Assembly (NCBI GenBank): GCA_947311485.1
Contig: CAMZLM010000084.1
Location: forward strand, 1-36,113
DNA length: 36,113 nucleotides
Source: an uncultured Paracoccaceae bacterium
GTDB lineage: Bacteria; Pseudomonadota; Alphaproteobacteria; Rhodobacterales; Rhodobacteraceae
Reading direction: 5' to 3'
The notes under the pieces were generated by a model that saw only the letters and a list, made by a program, of their open reading frames with translations, had not been told where the DNA came from and did no database searches. Of this stretch, positions 9,484 through 17,795 are shown piece after piece; the stretch's first letter is position 1; each line of letters opens with the position of its first letter. The position numbers and the translations under genes were made by a program.

Positions 9484-10379
9484 TGTCGTGGCAGTTGCGC
9501 GGATTTAGCTGGTTTTCCAGACATTTTGTAAAACGTTGGCTATCATCCGTTAAGGAGGTTCCCGACCTGCGCGAGGGGTTTGAACGCCATGCCCGGCGTA
9601 GCCATATTTCGCCGCCCTTGGCGGATTATCGCAACGGCCATTTGGGAAAAGCTCCGGTGAAATGGGTGTCCTGTGGGCCGGTTCAAAACAGCGATACCCT
9701 GATTTACATCCACGGTGGCGGATATGTCGCCGGCAGTCCGGACACCCACCAACACCTGGTGGCGTATCTGTGTCGCCAGTTGGGAAGCGAAGCCGTTTTG
9801 CCCGCCTATCGTTTGGCACCGGAACACCCGTTTCCCGCTGCCATCGAGGATATCATCGCCTGCTATCGCAGCCTGATTGCACAGGGGCGCGATCCGGCGC
9901 GTTTTATTATTGGCGGTGATAGTGCAGGGGGCGGTTTGGTGTTTTCGTTACTGGCCCGTCTGGCCAAAGAAGGGCTGCCCAAACCTATTTGTGCTTTTGC
10001 TCTGTGTCCGGTCGTTGATTTCACCCATGCTGGTGCCAGTATCAAATCCCACGCCGAAAGCGAAGCCGTTCTGGTGAGTACCCGCATTGCAGAGATGGAC
10101 CAGATGTATTTAAACGGGGCGGATCCGGCAGATCCGGCAGTGTCGCCCGTATTTGCCGATTTTCCGGATTGTCCGCCGGTGTTGATCCATGTCGCCGATC
10201 AGGAAATCCTGCGGGATGACACATTGGCGATGCAAACCCGTTTGCTGGATCAAGGCGCTGATGTGCTGGTGCGCAGTTGGTCCGGCGGGTTTCATGTGTG
10301 GCACATGATGGTTGGGTATATTCCAGAAGCCCGCGCTGCCTTGAAAGATGTCGCTGAATTCATCAAGGCACAGCGCTGA
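9480..10379 (+). CDS. Alpha/beta hydrolase, hormone-sensitive-lipase-type esterase
   Basis: A 299-residue carboxylesterase of the HSL family. The oxyanion motif HGGGY is at 78-82, the nucleophile elbow GDSAGGG has Ser148, and the acid and base are probably Asp240 ([10 protein letters not shown]) and His272 (GGFHVWH). No signal peptide is seen, so it is probably cytoplasmic; the natural substrate cannot be told. The start is the ATG overlapping the gshB stop (ATGATG, either ATG possible), so expression is probably coupled to gshB. Its 3' end overlaps the comM 3' end by 17 bases, tail to tail. In related genomes I would expect gshB and comM to be closer, so this gene may be a lineage-specific insertion. 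Confidence 0.88.
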   Translation: MMSWQLRGFSWFSRHFVKRWLSSVKEVPDLREGFERHARRSHISPPLADYRNGHLGKAPVKWVSCGPVQNSDTLIYIHGGGYVAGSPDTHQHLVAYLCRQLGSEAVLPAYRLAPEHPFPAAIEDIIACYRSLIAQGRDPARFIIGGDSAGGGLVFSLLARLAKEGLPKPICAFALCPVVDFTHAGASIKSHAESEAVLVSTRIAEMDQMYLNGADPADPAVSPVFADFPDCPPVLIHVADQEILRDDTLAMQTRLLDQGADVLVRSWSGGFHVWHMMVGYIPEARAALKDVAEFIKAQR

Positions 10380-11874
10380 CCAAACGATAACTGACGGCCT
10401 CGGCGATGTGCGGTTTACGGATGGTTTTTGCGGCATCCAGATCGGCAATGGTCCGCGCAACCCGCAATACCCGATGGTAGCCGCGAGCAGAGAGCTTGAA
10501 CCGGTCCGCAACCGTATTCAAAAGTTCTGTGCTCTCTTGGTCGGGGGCGGCGATTTGTTCAAGTAATGCCCCTTCGGCATCGGCATTTAACCGGACGCCG
10601 GGTGCCTCTGCAAAACGATGCTTTTGCACGGTCCAGGCCTTGGCGATTCTTTCGGCAACGGTTTGACTGGTTTCGCCCGCCGGGGCCGCAGACAAATCGG
10701 AAACCGCTACCGCCGGCACATCGACGCGCAAATCAAAACGGTCCATCATCGGTCCGGAAATTTTACCCAGATAATCCTGCCCGCAAACAGGCACGCGCGC
10801 ACAGGCCCGCGATGCATCGGACAGATATCCGCAACGGCACGGATTGGCGGCGGCGATCAACATAAACCGGCAGGGATATTTCACATGGGCATTGGCACGC
10901 GCCACCATTACGGTTCCGGTTTCAAGCGGCTGTCGCAGGGTTTCCAGCACTTGGCGGGAAAATTCCGGCAGTTCATCCAGAAACAAAATGCCGTTATGGG
11001 CCAGCGAAATTTCCCCCGGTTTTGCGCCGCGCCCGCCGCCAACGATTGCCGCCATAGAGGCCGTGTGGTGCGGGTCGCGAAACGGACGGGCACGGGAAAT
11101 GCCACCCTGGTCGAGCAAGCCGGCAAGCGAATGGATCATCGAGGTTTCTAGCGCCTCGTCCGCATCAAGCGGGGGGAGCAATCCGTGCAAACGGGCGGCG
11201 AGCATGGATTTTCCCGAACCGGGTTCCCCCACCATAAAGAAATGGTGCCGTCCGGCGGCGGCGATTTCAAGGGCACGTTTGGCGCGTTCCTGTCCTTTGA
11301 CATCGGATAAATCCCGTGTTTGCGTGGGGAGGCTCACCTCCCCCGGCTGGGCGGGGGGCAAGGTGGATTTTCCTTGGAAATGGTTCATACAGGCCAAAAG
11401 GCTGGAAGGGGCGGTGACCTTTACCGCGCCAACCCATGCGGCCTCGGCACCACAATCCTTGGGGCAGACCAAATCACAATCCGCCTGTGCCGCCGCCAAT
11501 GCAGCCGGCAAAGCCCCGATGACAGGGATCAGCTTTCCGTCGAGCGACAGCTCGCCAAGTGACACCAGCCGCTCGACCTCGTCTTTGGGAACCGCGCCGA
11601 GTTCCCCAAGCAATGCCAAAGCGATCGGCAGGTCAAAATGTGATCCTTCTTTGGGTAAGTCGGCGGGTGACATATTGACCGTGATGCGTTTGGAAGGCAG
11701 CGCTAAAGCCATTGCATTCAGCGCGGCGCGCACCCGTTCGCGGGCCTCGGAGACAGCCTTGTCCGGTAGACCAACGATTTGAAAGGCAGGCAAGCCCGGG
11801 GATAAGGCGCATTGGACCTCTACCAGACGGGCCTCGACCCCGTGAAAGGCAACTGTGTATGTGCGTGTAACCAT
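10363..11874 (-). CDS. comM: YifB/ComM family Mg-chelatase-like AAA+ ATPase
   Basis: A 503-residue AAA+ protein. In Vibrio and Haemophilus ComM is a hexameric branch-migration helicase that helps integrate foreign DNA during natural transformation. The N-terminal Lon-like S5-fold domain (ALSPGLPAFQIVGLPDKAVSEARERV) is followed by the Walker A motif GEPGSGKS near 215-222, FRDPHHTAS, the Walker B region ILFLDELPEF and a Cys-rich insertion (NPCRCGYL...CARVPVC) typical of the family. The C-terminal domain has LSARGYHRVLRVARTIADL. The ATG at 11874 has a G-rich stretch just before it and gives MVTRTYT; an ATG four codons upstream has no ribosome-binding site. No other competence gene is in view. 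Confidence 0.94.
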   Translation of the reverse strand: MVTRTYTVAFHGVEARLVEVQCALSPGLPAFQIVGLPDKAVSEARERVRAALNAMALALPSKRITVNMSPADLPKEGSHFDLPIALALLGELGAVPKDEVERLVSLGELSLDGKLIPVIGALPAALAAAQADCDLVCPKDCGAEAAWVGAVKVTAPSSLLACMNHFQGKSTLPPAQPGEVSLPTQTRDLSDVKGQERAKRALEIAAAGRHHFFMVGEPGSGKSMLAARLHGLLPPLDADEALETSMIHSLAGLLDQGGISRARPFRDPHHTASMAAIVGGGRGAKPGEISLAHNGILFLDELPEFSRQVLETLRQPLETGTVMVARANAHVKYPCRFMLIAAANPCRCGYLSDASRACARVPVCGQDYLGKISGPMMDRFDLRVDVPAVAVSDLSAAPAGETSQTVAERIAKAWTVQKHRFAEAPGVRLNADAEGALLEQIAAPDQESTELLNTVADRFKLSARGYHRVLRVARTIADLDAAKTIRKPHIAEAVSYRLVSAVP

Positions 11875-11927
11875 CCCGCCCCGCATGTGAATTGGTTAAC
11901 GCTAGACGCGGGATGGTTTATTTTTAG

Positions 11928-12797
11928 TTAACTTCTCGCAACAAGCGCCATGAATTTTGGCCAGGCCGCCGGATCTGCAAGAGTCTTGTCACGGCAAAAC
12001 GGGTTGCAAAATCCATAAACACGGCCGTTGTACTTCAGGAAATCTGTGACATTCTCGCCAGAATAAGGGCATTGTGCGTTGATCGACGGGCCATCGCTGG
12101 CCTGTGCATCAAGCGGGGCGGGGCCGGGCCAGTCACCTTGGGGCAAATCCGTGTCATATCCCGGTTGCAGATAGTTCTGCGCATATCCCATAGCGCGCCA
12201 TTGGCGGAATTTTTCGTCCGCTAGGTGGGATTGAATATAGGCGTCGCCGAGAGGCGTGCGCGGCAAATTATAGGTGGCGAAACGGGTGGCCAAAGGCGCG
12301 AAAAAGGCGTCGGCAATCGAGTATTCACCAAACAGCCAAGGCCCACCCGCACCAAATGCATCCCGCGCCATAGCCCAAAGCGTTTCGGCGCGTTTGGCAT
12401 CCTTCAGAACGCCGTCCGATGGCTGGAAATCCGGATAATAGCGGCGCAAATTCATGGTACAGTCGTTGCGCATGTCACCGAAGCTGGAGTGCATTTCCGC
12501 CACAAGGGATCGAGCCATAGCCCGGGCCTTGGGTGCATTGGGCCACATATTTTTGTCCGGATTTTGTTCGGCGAGTGTTTCGGCCATGGCAAGGGTGTCG
12601 GTGACCACGGTGTCGTCAAATTTCATCGCCGGCACAAGGCGGGCAGGCCGAAACCCCTGCAACATTTCCGTAAATTCCGGTAAATACATGCGGGCGGAAT
12701 GGATACTTACCGGAATGTCAAACCGGGCGAACAACAGCCAGCCGCGCAGCGACCAGCTGGAGTATATTTTATCTGCGATAGCGAGTTCATAAATCAT
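11928..12797 (-). CDS. Glutathione S-transferase-like protein with C-terminal Cys-rich (TRASH/YHS-like) domain
   Basis: A 289-residue protein. Residues about 1-215 form a GST: a thioredoxin-like N-terminal part beginning MIYELAIADKIYSSWSLRGW, where SSWS supplies the likely glutathione-binding Ser, and an all-helical part with GGPWLFGEYSIADAFFAPLATR, the GST N-capping/hydrophobic staple motif. After a Pro-rich linker, the last about 47 residues have CPYSGE (Cys243) and YGFCNPFCRDK (Cys264, Cys268) followed by LADPAAWPKF. This matches the layout of TRASH/YHS-type metal-binding domains. The start at 12797 replaces longer frames that begin with TTG and have no family support. It lies between comM and the histidine phosphatase gene on the same strand. 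Substrate unknown. Confidence 0.82.
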   Translation of the reverse strand: MIYELAIADKIYSSWSLRGWLLFARFDIPVSIHSARMYLPEFTEMLQGFRPARLVPAMKFDDTVVTDTLAMAETLAEQNPDKNMWPNAPKARAMARSLVAEMHSSFGDMRNDCTMNLRRYYPDFQPSDGVLKDAKRAETLWAMARDAFGAGGPWLFGEYSIADAFFAPLATRFATYNLPRTPLGDAYIQSHLADEKFRQWRAMGYAQNYLQPGYDTDLPQGDWPGPAPLDAQASDGPSINAQCPYSGENVTDFLKYNGRVYGFCNPFCRDKTLADPAAWPKFMALVARS

Positions 12798-12854
12798 TCG
12801 CCCAGTATGCGCGCGAAATACGCCAAGGCAAATGCCGATTTGTGATGGCGGCAA

Positions 12855-13433
12855 TCAGGGTTTGTGATTAACGCCTTTGACGCGCCATTGCGGCGCGAGG
12901 TGGTCGAGCCGCGTGACCGAAAGGTTGTCTATGACAAAGGACATCGCCGCGGCAGGGGGCATAGTGCTGGCCTGTTGCAGCTGGGTCAGGATCACGCCCA
13001 CATGCGCCACAACGATGATGTCCCGATCGGGGTGTTCGGCAATCAGGCGGGTGACTGCGCCGTTAACCCTTGCGGCGGTCTGCGACCAGCTCTCGCCGTT
13101 TGGCGGCGCATGATCACCGGGGTTTTCCCAAAAGGCGCGGGCCCGTTTTGGGTCTGTGTCGCTTACTTGCCTAAAGTCTTTCATTTCCCAATCGCCGAAA
13201 TTCATTTCCCGAAGGGCGGGGTCATGGGGCAACCTTTTGCGTGAACCGCAAATAGCATCGGCGGTTTTGACGGCCCGCTGCAAATCCGAGGAAATCACCA
13301 GTGCTTCGGGCGGGAGGGAGGCCTCCAGTCGCGCAAGAGTGGCAGTATCAGAAAGATCAGCAGGAGCATCGCTCCAACCGACAAAGCCGTTGATATGGGT
13401 CGGGCCGTGACGCACCCACCAAAAACGGGTCAT
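12855..13433 (-). CDS. Histidine phosphatase family protein, probably CobC-like alpha-ribazole phosphatase
   Basis: A 192-residue phosphoglycerate-mutase-like phosphatase. The catalytic RHG motif is at residues 8-10 (His9 phospho-acceptor), Arg53 lies in SSDLQRAVKTA, the acid is in REMNFGDWE near 76, and the second His is His144 in VVAHVGV. Its ATG overlaps the cobU stop by four bases. In corrinoid biosynthesis CobC dephosphorylates alpha-ribazole-5'-phosphate, in the same nucleotide-loop assembly stage as CobU, so the coupling supports a CobC role. The family as such has many substrates, so the specific function is inference. Confidence 0.82.
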   Translation of the reverse strand: MTRFWWVRHGPTHINGFVGWSDAPADLSDTATLARLEASLPPEALVISSDLQRAVKTADAICGSRKRLPHDPALREMNFGDWEMKDFRQVSDTDPKRARAFWENPGDHAPPNGESWSQTAARVNGAVTRLIAEHPDRDIIVVAHVGVILTQLQQASTMPPAAAMSFVIDNLSVTRLDHLAPQWRVKGVNHKP

Positions 13434-13954
13434 GGCAAGGTTCCCTTGAGTGCGAGCGGAATGCCGGCGGTGACCAGAACCACCAGATCGGCGCGGGCGG
13501 CGATTTCCTGATTGAGCTGCCCCTGCGCGTTACGGAATTTGCGCCCCAATGGCGTGTCGGGAATCACGCCAAGGCCAACTTCGTTGCTGACACAAATCAC
13601 CGGACTGGTGCGTTGCGCTATGGATTTGAGCAGGTTTTCGCCGGCTTTTGCCGTATTTTCTTCTGCTATTAATAAATTTGAAAGCCATAGTGTGAGACAG
13701 TCAATTAGAACGACGTTGTTTTCGGGTTGCGACAGCAGCGCTTGACAGAGGTTTAGCGGTGCCTCTGTTGTGCGCCAGTTGTCGCCCCGATCTTGTTGAT
13801 GTTTCGTGATTTTATCGCGCATTTCGTCATCGAATGCCTGTGCCGTGGCAATGTAGCTACGGGGCAGGGTGCTGTCCGTCGCCATAGTTTCGGCAAAACG
13901 CGATTTACCGGAAGCCGCGCCGCCCAGCACCAAAGTTAATCGAGAAAGGTTCAC
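13430..13954 (-). CDS. cobU: Adenosylcobinamide kinase / adenosylcobinamide-phosphate guanylyltransferase
   Basis: A bifunctional enzyme of cobalamin assembly that phosphorylates adenosylcobinamide and then transfers GMP to it. The P-loop GGAASGKS is at residues 11-18, the segment KITKHQQDR carries the His expected to be guanylylated, and NEVGLGVIP is the CobU signature. I start at the GTG at 13954 (174 residues, the usual family size, N-terminus NLSRLTLVLGG). A longer frame from an ATG at 14029 would add about 25 residues absent from the family and would run through the rpoH promoter region. It is coupled to the downstream phosphatase by a 4-base overlap. Other cobalamin genes are not in the window. 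Confidence 0.92.
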   Translation of the reverse strand: MNLSRLTLVLGGAASGKSRFAETMATDSTLPRSYIATAQAFDDEMRDKITKHQQDRGDNWRTTEAPLNLCQALLSQPENNVVLIDCLTLWLSNLLIAEENTAKAGENLLKSIAQRTSPVICVSNEVGLGVIPDTPLGRKFRNAQGQLNQEIAARADLVVLVTAGIPLALKGTLP

Positions 13955-13972
13955 CTTTTTTACACACCCTTT

Positions 13973-14002
13973 TGATCCAATGTCGGAGTTGATCCGTAGT
14001 AA
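13973..14002 (+). promoter_or_regulatory. Possible RpoE-type promoter of rpoH (tandem TGATCC boxes)
   Basis: Two TGATCC hexamers lie 17 bases apart (13973-13978 and 13990-13995). The first is followed after 18 bases by TAGTAA (13997-14002). TGATCC is the -35 element used by the Rhodobacter sphaeroides singlet-oxygen sigma factor RpoE, and rpoHII is a known member of that regulon. The -10 match is imperfect. Transcripts would start about 45 bases before the rpoH ATG. Confidence 0.4.
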
Positions 14003-14056
14003 CGTGTAACCAAGGCTAAAACCAGCCATTCATATCTCGATGAGGAGGGAAAACTC

Positions 14057-14944
14057 ATGCCTTTGGACGACGTTACGACACATGACATTCGCCAAAAGGC
14101 GATGAAAGCAGAATTGCTGGACGCAGAAACAGAAATGCGGCTGGCCCGTGCCTGGCGCGATGACCGGGACGAGGCCGCGTTGCACCGACTGATCAATGCC
14201 TATATGCGGCTGGCGGTTTCAATGGCCGGAAAATTTCGCCGTTATGGCGCACCGATGCCGGATTTGATTCAGGAAGCAGGTGTTGGCCTGATGAAGGCTG
14301 CGGAAAAATTTGATCCGGAAAAAGGCTTTCGTTTTTCGACCTATGCGCAATGGTGGATCAAGGCCGCGATTCAGGATTATGTGATGCGGAACTGGTCGAT
14401 GGTGCGGACCGGATCCACCAGCAGCCAAAAATCGCTGTTTTTTAATTTGAAACGGGTGCAAGCCAGTCTGGAACGCGAAGCCGCACAACGTGGAGAAACC
14501 CTTGAGGGGCATAAACTAAGCGAAATGGTTGCCGAAGAAATTGGTGTGCCGCTACGCGATGTGGAAATGATGCAGGGGCGTTTGGCCGGATCCGATTTTT
14601 CGCTGAATGCGCGCCAATCAACCGAAGACGAAGGGCGTGAATGGCAGGATACACTGGCCGATAGCAGCCCCCAAGCCGAGGAAATGGTATCGCGTGAGCG
14701 GGATTTGGCGACCCTGCGCGGCTGGTTGAATGATGCGATGGGCGAGCTGAGCGATCGCGAAAAATATATCGTTTCGCAGCGTTTGTTGATTGAGGATCCG
14801 CGTACCTTGGGCAGTATTGGCGAGGAACTGGGCCTGTCCAAAGAGCGGATACGTCAGGTGGAATCGGCTGCTTTGGGCAAGTTGAAGAAGCTTCTGGCGA
14901 AAAACACAGGCGAAAATGCCGAACTTATGGCCGCTGAAGTATAA
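14057..14944 (+). CDS. rpoH: RNA polymerase sigma-32 family factor, RpoHII type
   Basis: A 295-residue alternative sigma factor. Region 2 reads LINAYMRLAVSMAGKF through DLIQEAGVGLMKAAEKFDPEKGFRFSTYAQWWIKAAIQDYVMRN, with the Trp pair used in promoter melting. QKSLFFNLKR is the RpoH box specific to the sigma-32 family, and region 4 ends LGSIGEELGLSKERIRQVE. The sequence RNWSMVRTGSTSSQKSLFF is characteristic of the RpoHII branch, which in Rhodobacter directs photo-oxidative and glutathione-dependent stress genes, rather than of the heat-shock RpoHI. GAGGAGGG sits seven bases before the ATG. The divergent neighbour is cobU; a strong terminator follows. Confidence 0.93.
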   Translation: MPLDDVTTHDIRQKAMKAELLDAETEMRLARAWRDDRDEAALHRLINAYMRLAVSMAGKFRRYGAPMPDLIQEAGVGLMKAAEKFDPEKGFRFSTYAQWWIKAAIQDYVMRNWSMVRTGSTSSQKSLFFNLKRVQASLEREAAQRGETLEGHKLSEMVAEEIGVPLRDVEMMQGRLAGSDFSLNARQSTEDEGREWQDTLADSSPQAEEMVSRERDLATLRGWLNDAMGELSDREKYIVSQRLLIEDPRTLGSIGEELGLSKERIRQVESAALGKLKKLLAKNTGENAELMAAEV

Positions 14945-14983
14945 AACTTTCGGGCCTTCGGCTGGAATACTGAAACGAATTCG

Positions 14984-15017
14984 AAATGGGCGGGACGGTT
15001 GTTCCGCCCATTTTGTT
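14984..15017 (+). terminator. Rho-independent terminator after rpoH
   Basis: A perfect 10-bp stem, AAATGGGCGG (14984-14993) with CCGCCCATTT (15004-15013), a 10-base loop and a T-rich tail (TTTTGTTT). It lies 40 bases past the rpoH stop and separates rpoH from coaBC. Confidence 0.85.
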
Positions 15018-15074
15018 TGCCTTGCCGGTCCGGGCTGGCTACATCTGCGGGGAAGGTTGCTAAAGGAGTGCGAG

Positions 15075-16277
15075 ATGTTGCACGGGCGTTCGGTTTTATT
15101 GGTGATTGGTGGCGGGATCGCTGCGTTCAAGTGTCTGGATTTGATCCGCCGGTTGCGGGAACAAGGCGCGCGGGTGGTGCCGGTGATGACGCGGGCCGCA
15201 AGTGAATTTGTGACGCCGTTGTCGGTATCGGCATTGGCCGGCGAGAAGGTTTTTCAAGAATTGTTTGATCTGGATGACGAGGCCGAAATGGGCCACATTC
15301 AGTTGTCGCGCGCAGCGGACCTGGTGATTGTCGCGCCAGCGACCGCTGATTTGATGGCCAAGATGGCACAGGGGATTGGCGGAGATTTGGCCACGACGTT
15401 GTTATTGGCAACGGATAAGCCGGTGTTGATTGTGCCGGCGATGAATGTGAAAATGTGGGAACATCCGGCGACGCAGCGTAATTTGGAAACCTTGCAGGGG
15501 GACGGAATCGCTGTGGTCGGGCCGGATGTGGGTAACATGGCCTGTGGCGAGGTCGGCCCGGGACGGATGGCCGAAGTTCCCACGATTATTGAAGCCGCAA
15601 CTGATATATTGCGAAACGGCCCCTTGGCGCGCCGGCATATTCTGGTGACTTCGGGACCGACCCATGAACCGATTGATCCGGTGCGCTATATCGCTAACCG
15701 GTCGAGTGGCGCACAAGGTACGGCAATTGCACAAGCACTGGTGGCGCTGGGCGCACGGGTGAGCTTTGTAACCGGCCCCGCCAGTGCGCCGATGCCGGCG
15801 GGCTGTGACATCATTCAGGTGGAAACGGCGGCGGAAATGATGGCGGCTGTACAAGCCGCCCTGCCGGCGGACGGGGCGGTATTTGCCGCAGCTGTGGCCG
15901 ATTGGCGGGTGGCCTCGGCGTCTGACCGCAAGATCAAGAAGGATGGCAAGGGCGGGCTACCGGTTTTGGAGTTTGCCGAAAATCCGGATATTCTGGCAAC
16001 AGTGAGCCAGCTGGAAAAGGGGCGCCCCGAGCTGGTTATCGGATTCGCGGCGGAAACGGATACGGTGATTGCCCATGCTACGGCGAAATTGAAACGCAAG
16101 GGGTGTGACTGGATCGTTGCCAATGATGTGTCACCGGAAACCGGCATTATGGGGGGCAGCGAAAACGCCGTGACGGTGATTTCGGCAGATGCAGCGGATG
16201 TTTGGCCCCGCATGAGCAAGGATGATGTGGCGCGTAAGTTGGCGGGAAAAATAGCGGAGGTTTTAGGGGATGGCTGA
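15075..16277 (+). CDS. coaBC: Bifunctional phosphopantothenoylcysteine decarboxylase / phosphopantothenate-cysteine ligase
   Basis: A 400-residue fused enzyme for two consecutive steps of coenzyme A synthesis. The N-terminal CoaC flavoprotein half has [16 protein letters not shown], the catalytic His in [17 protein letters not shown] (the PxMNxxMW signature) and [13 protein letters not shown] with the active-site Cys. The C-terminal CoaB half begins [20 protein letters not shown] and has AVADWRV and KIKK. The ATG at 15075 is preceded by AAAGGAG six bases upstream, and the first residues ([12 protein letters not shown]) fit the family; an open frame extends further upstream but runs through the terminator. 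Its last 8 bases overlap dut. Confidence 0.96.
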   Translation: MLHGRSVLLVIGGGIAAFKCLDLIRRLREQGARVVPVMTRAASEFVTPLSVSALAGEKVFQELFDLDDEAEMGHIQLSRAADLVIVAPATADLMAKMAQGIGGDLATTLLLATDKPVLIVPAMNVKMWEHPATQRNLETLQGDGIAVVGPDVGNMACGEVGPGRMAEVPTIIEAATDILRNGPLARRHILVTSGPTHEPIDPVRYIANRSSGAQGTAIAQALVALGARVSFVTGPASAPMPAGCDIIQVETAAEMMAAVQAALPADGAVFAAAVADWRVASASDRKIKKDGKGGLPVLEFAENPDILATVSQLEKGRPELVIGFAAETDTVIAHATAKLKRKGCDWIVANDVSPETGIMGGSENAVTVISADAADVWPRMSKDDVARKLAGKIAEVLGDG

Positions 16278-16725
16278 TTTGGTGGTAAAGGTTTCCTTTT
16301 GCAAAGATGCGGATCCGGTGCCGGCCTTGCCGGCCTATGAAACCGCCGGTGCGGCGGGAATGGATTTACGGGCGAATTTGACGGAAACACTGTTTTTGCA
16401 CCCGGGGGCGCGGGCCTTGGTGCCGACGGGGCTGCGGCTTGAAATTCCGGTGGGTTTCGAGGCGCAAATCCGGCCACGTTCCGGTTTGGCTCTCAAGCAC
16501 GGGGTGACGTTGGTGAATGCGCCGGGCACCATTGATAGCGACTATCGCGGGCCGCTTGGGGTGATTTTGATTAACCACGGGGATGTTGCGTTCGAAGTGA
16601 AACATGGCGAGCGGATTGCCCAGATCGTTTTTGCGCCAGTGGTGCAGGCGCGTTGGGAGTTGAGCGCAGCACTCGGGGATACAGAACGTGGCACCGGCGG
16701 GTTTGGCTCTACGGGGCGCGGGTAA
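16270..16725 (+). CDS. dut: Deoxyuridine 5'-triphosphate nucleotidohydrolase (dUTPase)
   Basis: A 151-residue homotrimeric dUTPase that hydrolyses dUTP to dUMP and pyrophosphate, keeping uracil out of DNA and feeding dTMP synthesis. All five family motifs are present in order: [47 protein letters not shown] and the C-terminal arm [10 protein letters not shown] that closes over the substrate. It overlaps coaBC by 8 bases and touches moeB by one base (TAATG), so the three genes form one unit. The coaBC-dut pairing is widespread in bacteria. Confidence 0.97.
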   Translation: MADLVVKVSFCKDADPVPALPAYETAGAAGMDLRANLTETLFLHPGARALVPTGLRLEIPVGFEAQIRPRSGLALKHGVTLVNAPGTIDSDYRGPLGVILINHGDVAFEVKHGERIAQIVFAPVVQARWELSAALGDTERGTGGFGSTGRG

Positions 16726-17756
16726 TGTTTTTTACACTGCTGTTGGTCGGTATCGCCTTGGTGATTTTGCGGTTTCTGGGTGCGTCGCGTGCGGCGATGG
16801 GCGCGGTTGTTGTCATTGCCCTGATGTTTGTGTTGTTGGTTCAGGTAACACTGCCAATGGACAATCCACTGCGACGGGCGACGGGTGGTTCTTTACGTGC
16901 TTGGTTGATCCTTGTCATTGTTGGTGGCGGTGTTGGTCTGTATGCCTTTGGGGTGGGGCGGCTGAAACGGCGGGCAAAACAGGATGAACCGATGAAATCC
17001 GATAAAATGAGTGATGCCGAACTGGAACGCTATGCGCGCCACATTGTGTTGCGCGAAGTGGGCGGTGCGGGTCAGAAAAAGCTGCGCAAAGCGCGGGTTC
17101 TGGTGGTCGGGGCTGGCGGATTGGGGTCGCCGGCGTTGATGTATCTGGCGGGGGCCGGTGTGGGGGCGATCGGGGTTGTGGATGACGATGTGGTCAGTGC
17201 TTCGAACCTGCAACGGCAGGTCTTGTTTGCGGAAGCCGACATTGACAAGCCCAAAGTTTTTGCTGCGCAGGAGCGGTTGAAACAGCTTAACCCATTTGTC
17301 GAGGTGCAGTGTTTTAACCGGCGGTTAGGGTCTCAAGATGCAGAGCTGTTAGTGGCTGAATTCGATCTGGTGCTGGATGGTACCGATAATTTTGCCACCC
17401 GCGCCTTGGTCAATCGCGCCTGTGTGGCCGCGGGCAAGCCGCTGATCTCTGGGGCTATTAGCCAATGGGAAGGGCAGTTGAGTGTTTTTGATCCGGCACA
17501 TGGCACGCCTTGTTATGCGTGCCTGTTTCCAGAGGAACCGGCAGTGGGGCTTGCGCCGAGCTGTGCGGAGGCCGGTGTCATGGGGGCTTTGCCCGGTGTT
17601 GTCGGGGCGATGATGGCGGCAGAGGCGATTAAAATGATAACCGGTGCGGGGCAGGTTTTACGCGGCGAAATGCTAATGTACGATGCCTTGTATAGCGAAA
17701 ACCGCAAAGTAAAGGTTAACAAACGCATGGATTGTGCGGTGTGTGGTCAGCCGTAA
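16725..17756 (+). CDS. moeB: MoeB/ThiF-family adenylyltransferase with N-terminal membrane segments
   Basis: A 343-residue E1-like enzyme, expected to adenylate the C-terminal Gly-Gly of a sulfur-carrier protein such as MoaD for molybdopterin synthesis. Residues 1-19, 23-42 and 57-78 are three hydrophobic segments followed by KRRAK; this anchor is absent from E. coli MoeB. The catalytic part starts near 95 (MSDAELERYARHIVL) and has the ATP-binding GAGGLGSP (129-136), the Arg finger region NLQRQVLF (161-168), DGTDNF (218-223), zinc ligands Cys263/Cys266 and Cys337/Cys340, and the conserved Cys280 in APSCAEAGV. No rhodanese domain follows. The ATG overlaps the dut stop by one base; starting at a later ATG (KSDKMSD) would remove the membrane part. 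ThiF is an alternative specificity. Confidence 0.88.
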   Translation: MFFTLLLVGIALVILRFLGASRAAMGAVVVIALMFVLLVQVTLPMDNPLRRATGGSLRAWLILVIVGGGVGLYAFGVGRLKRRAKQDEPMKSDKMSDAELERYARHIVLREVGGAGQKKLRKARVLVVGAGGLGSPALMYLAGAGVGAIGVVDDDVVSASNLQRQVLFAEADIDKPKVFAAQERLKQLNPFVEVQCFNRRLGSQDAELLVAEFDLVLDGTDNFATRALVNRACVAAGKPLISGAISQWEGQLSVFDPAHGTPCYACLFPEEPAVGLAPSCAEAGVMGALPGVVGAMMAAEAIKMITGAGQVLRGEMLMYDALYSENRKVKVNKRMDCAVCGQP

Positions 17757-17757
17757 A

Positions 17758-17784
17758 GGGGCGGGGGATTTTGCCCCGCTTCCC
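17758..17784. terminator. Bidirectional terminator-like hairpin between moeB and the convergent dehydrogenase
   Basis: A stem GCGGGG (17761-17766) / CCCCGC (17774-17779) with loop GATTTTG is extended after a 2-base bulge by GGG (17758-17760) / CCC (17782-17784). It occupies the 39-base space between two converging genes. The T-tracts are poor, so efficiency is uncertain. Confidence 0.55.
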
Positions 17785-17795
17785 TTGAAGCCATT

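Noticed and set aside
13954-14029. N-terminal extension of cobU from the ATG at 14029
   Set aside because: It adds about 25 residues not seen in the CobU family, and would cover the rpoH promoter region.
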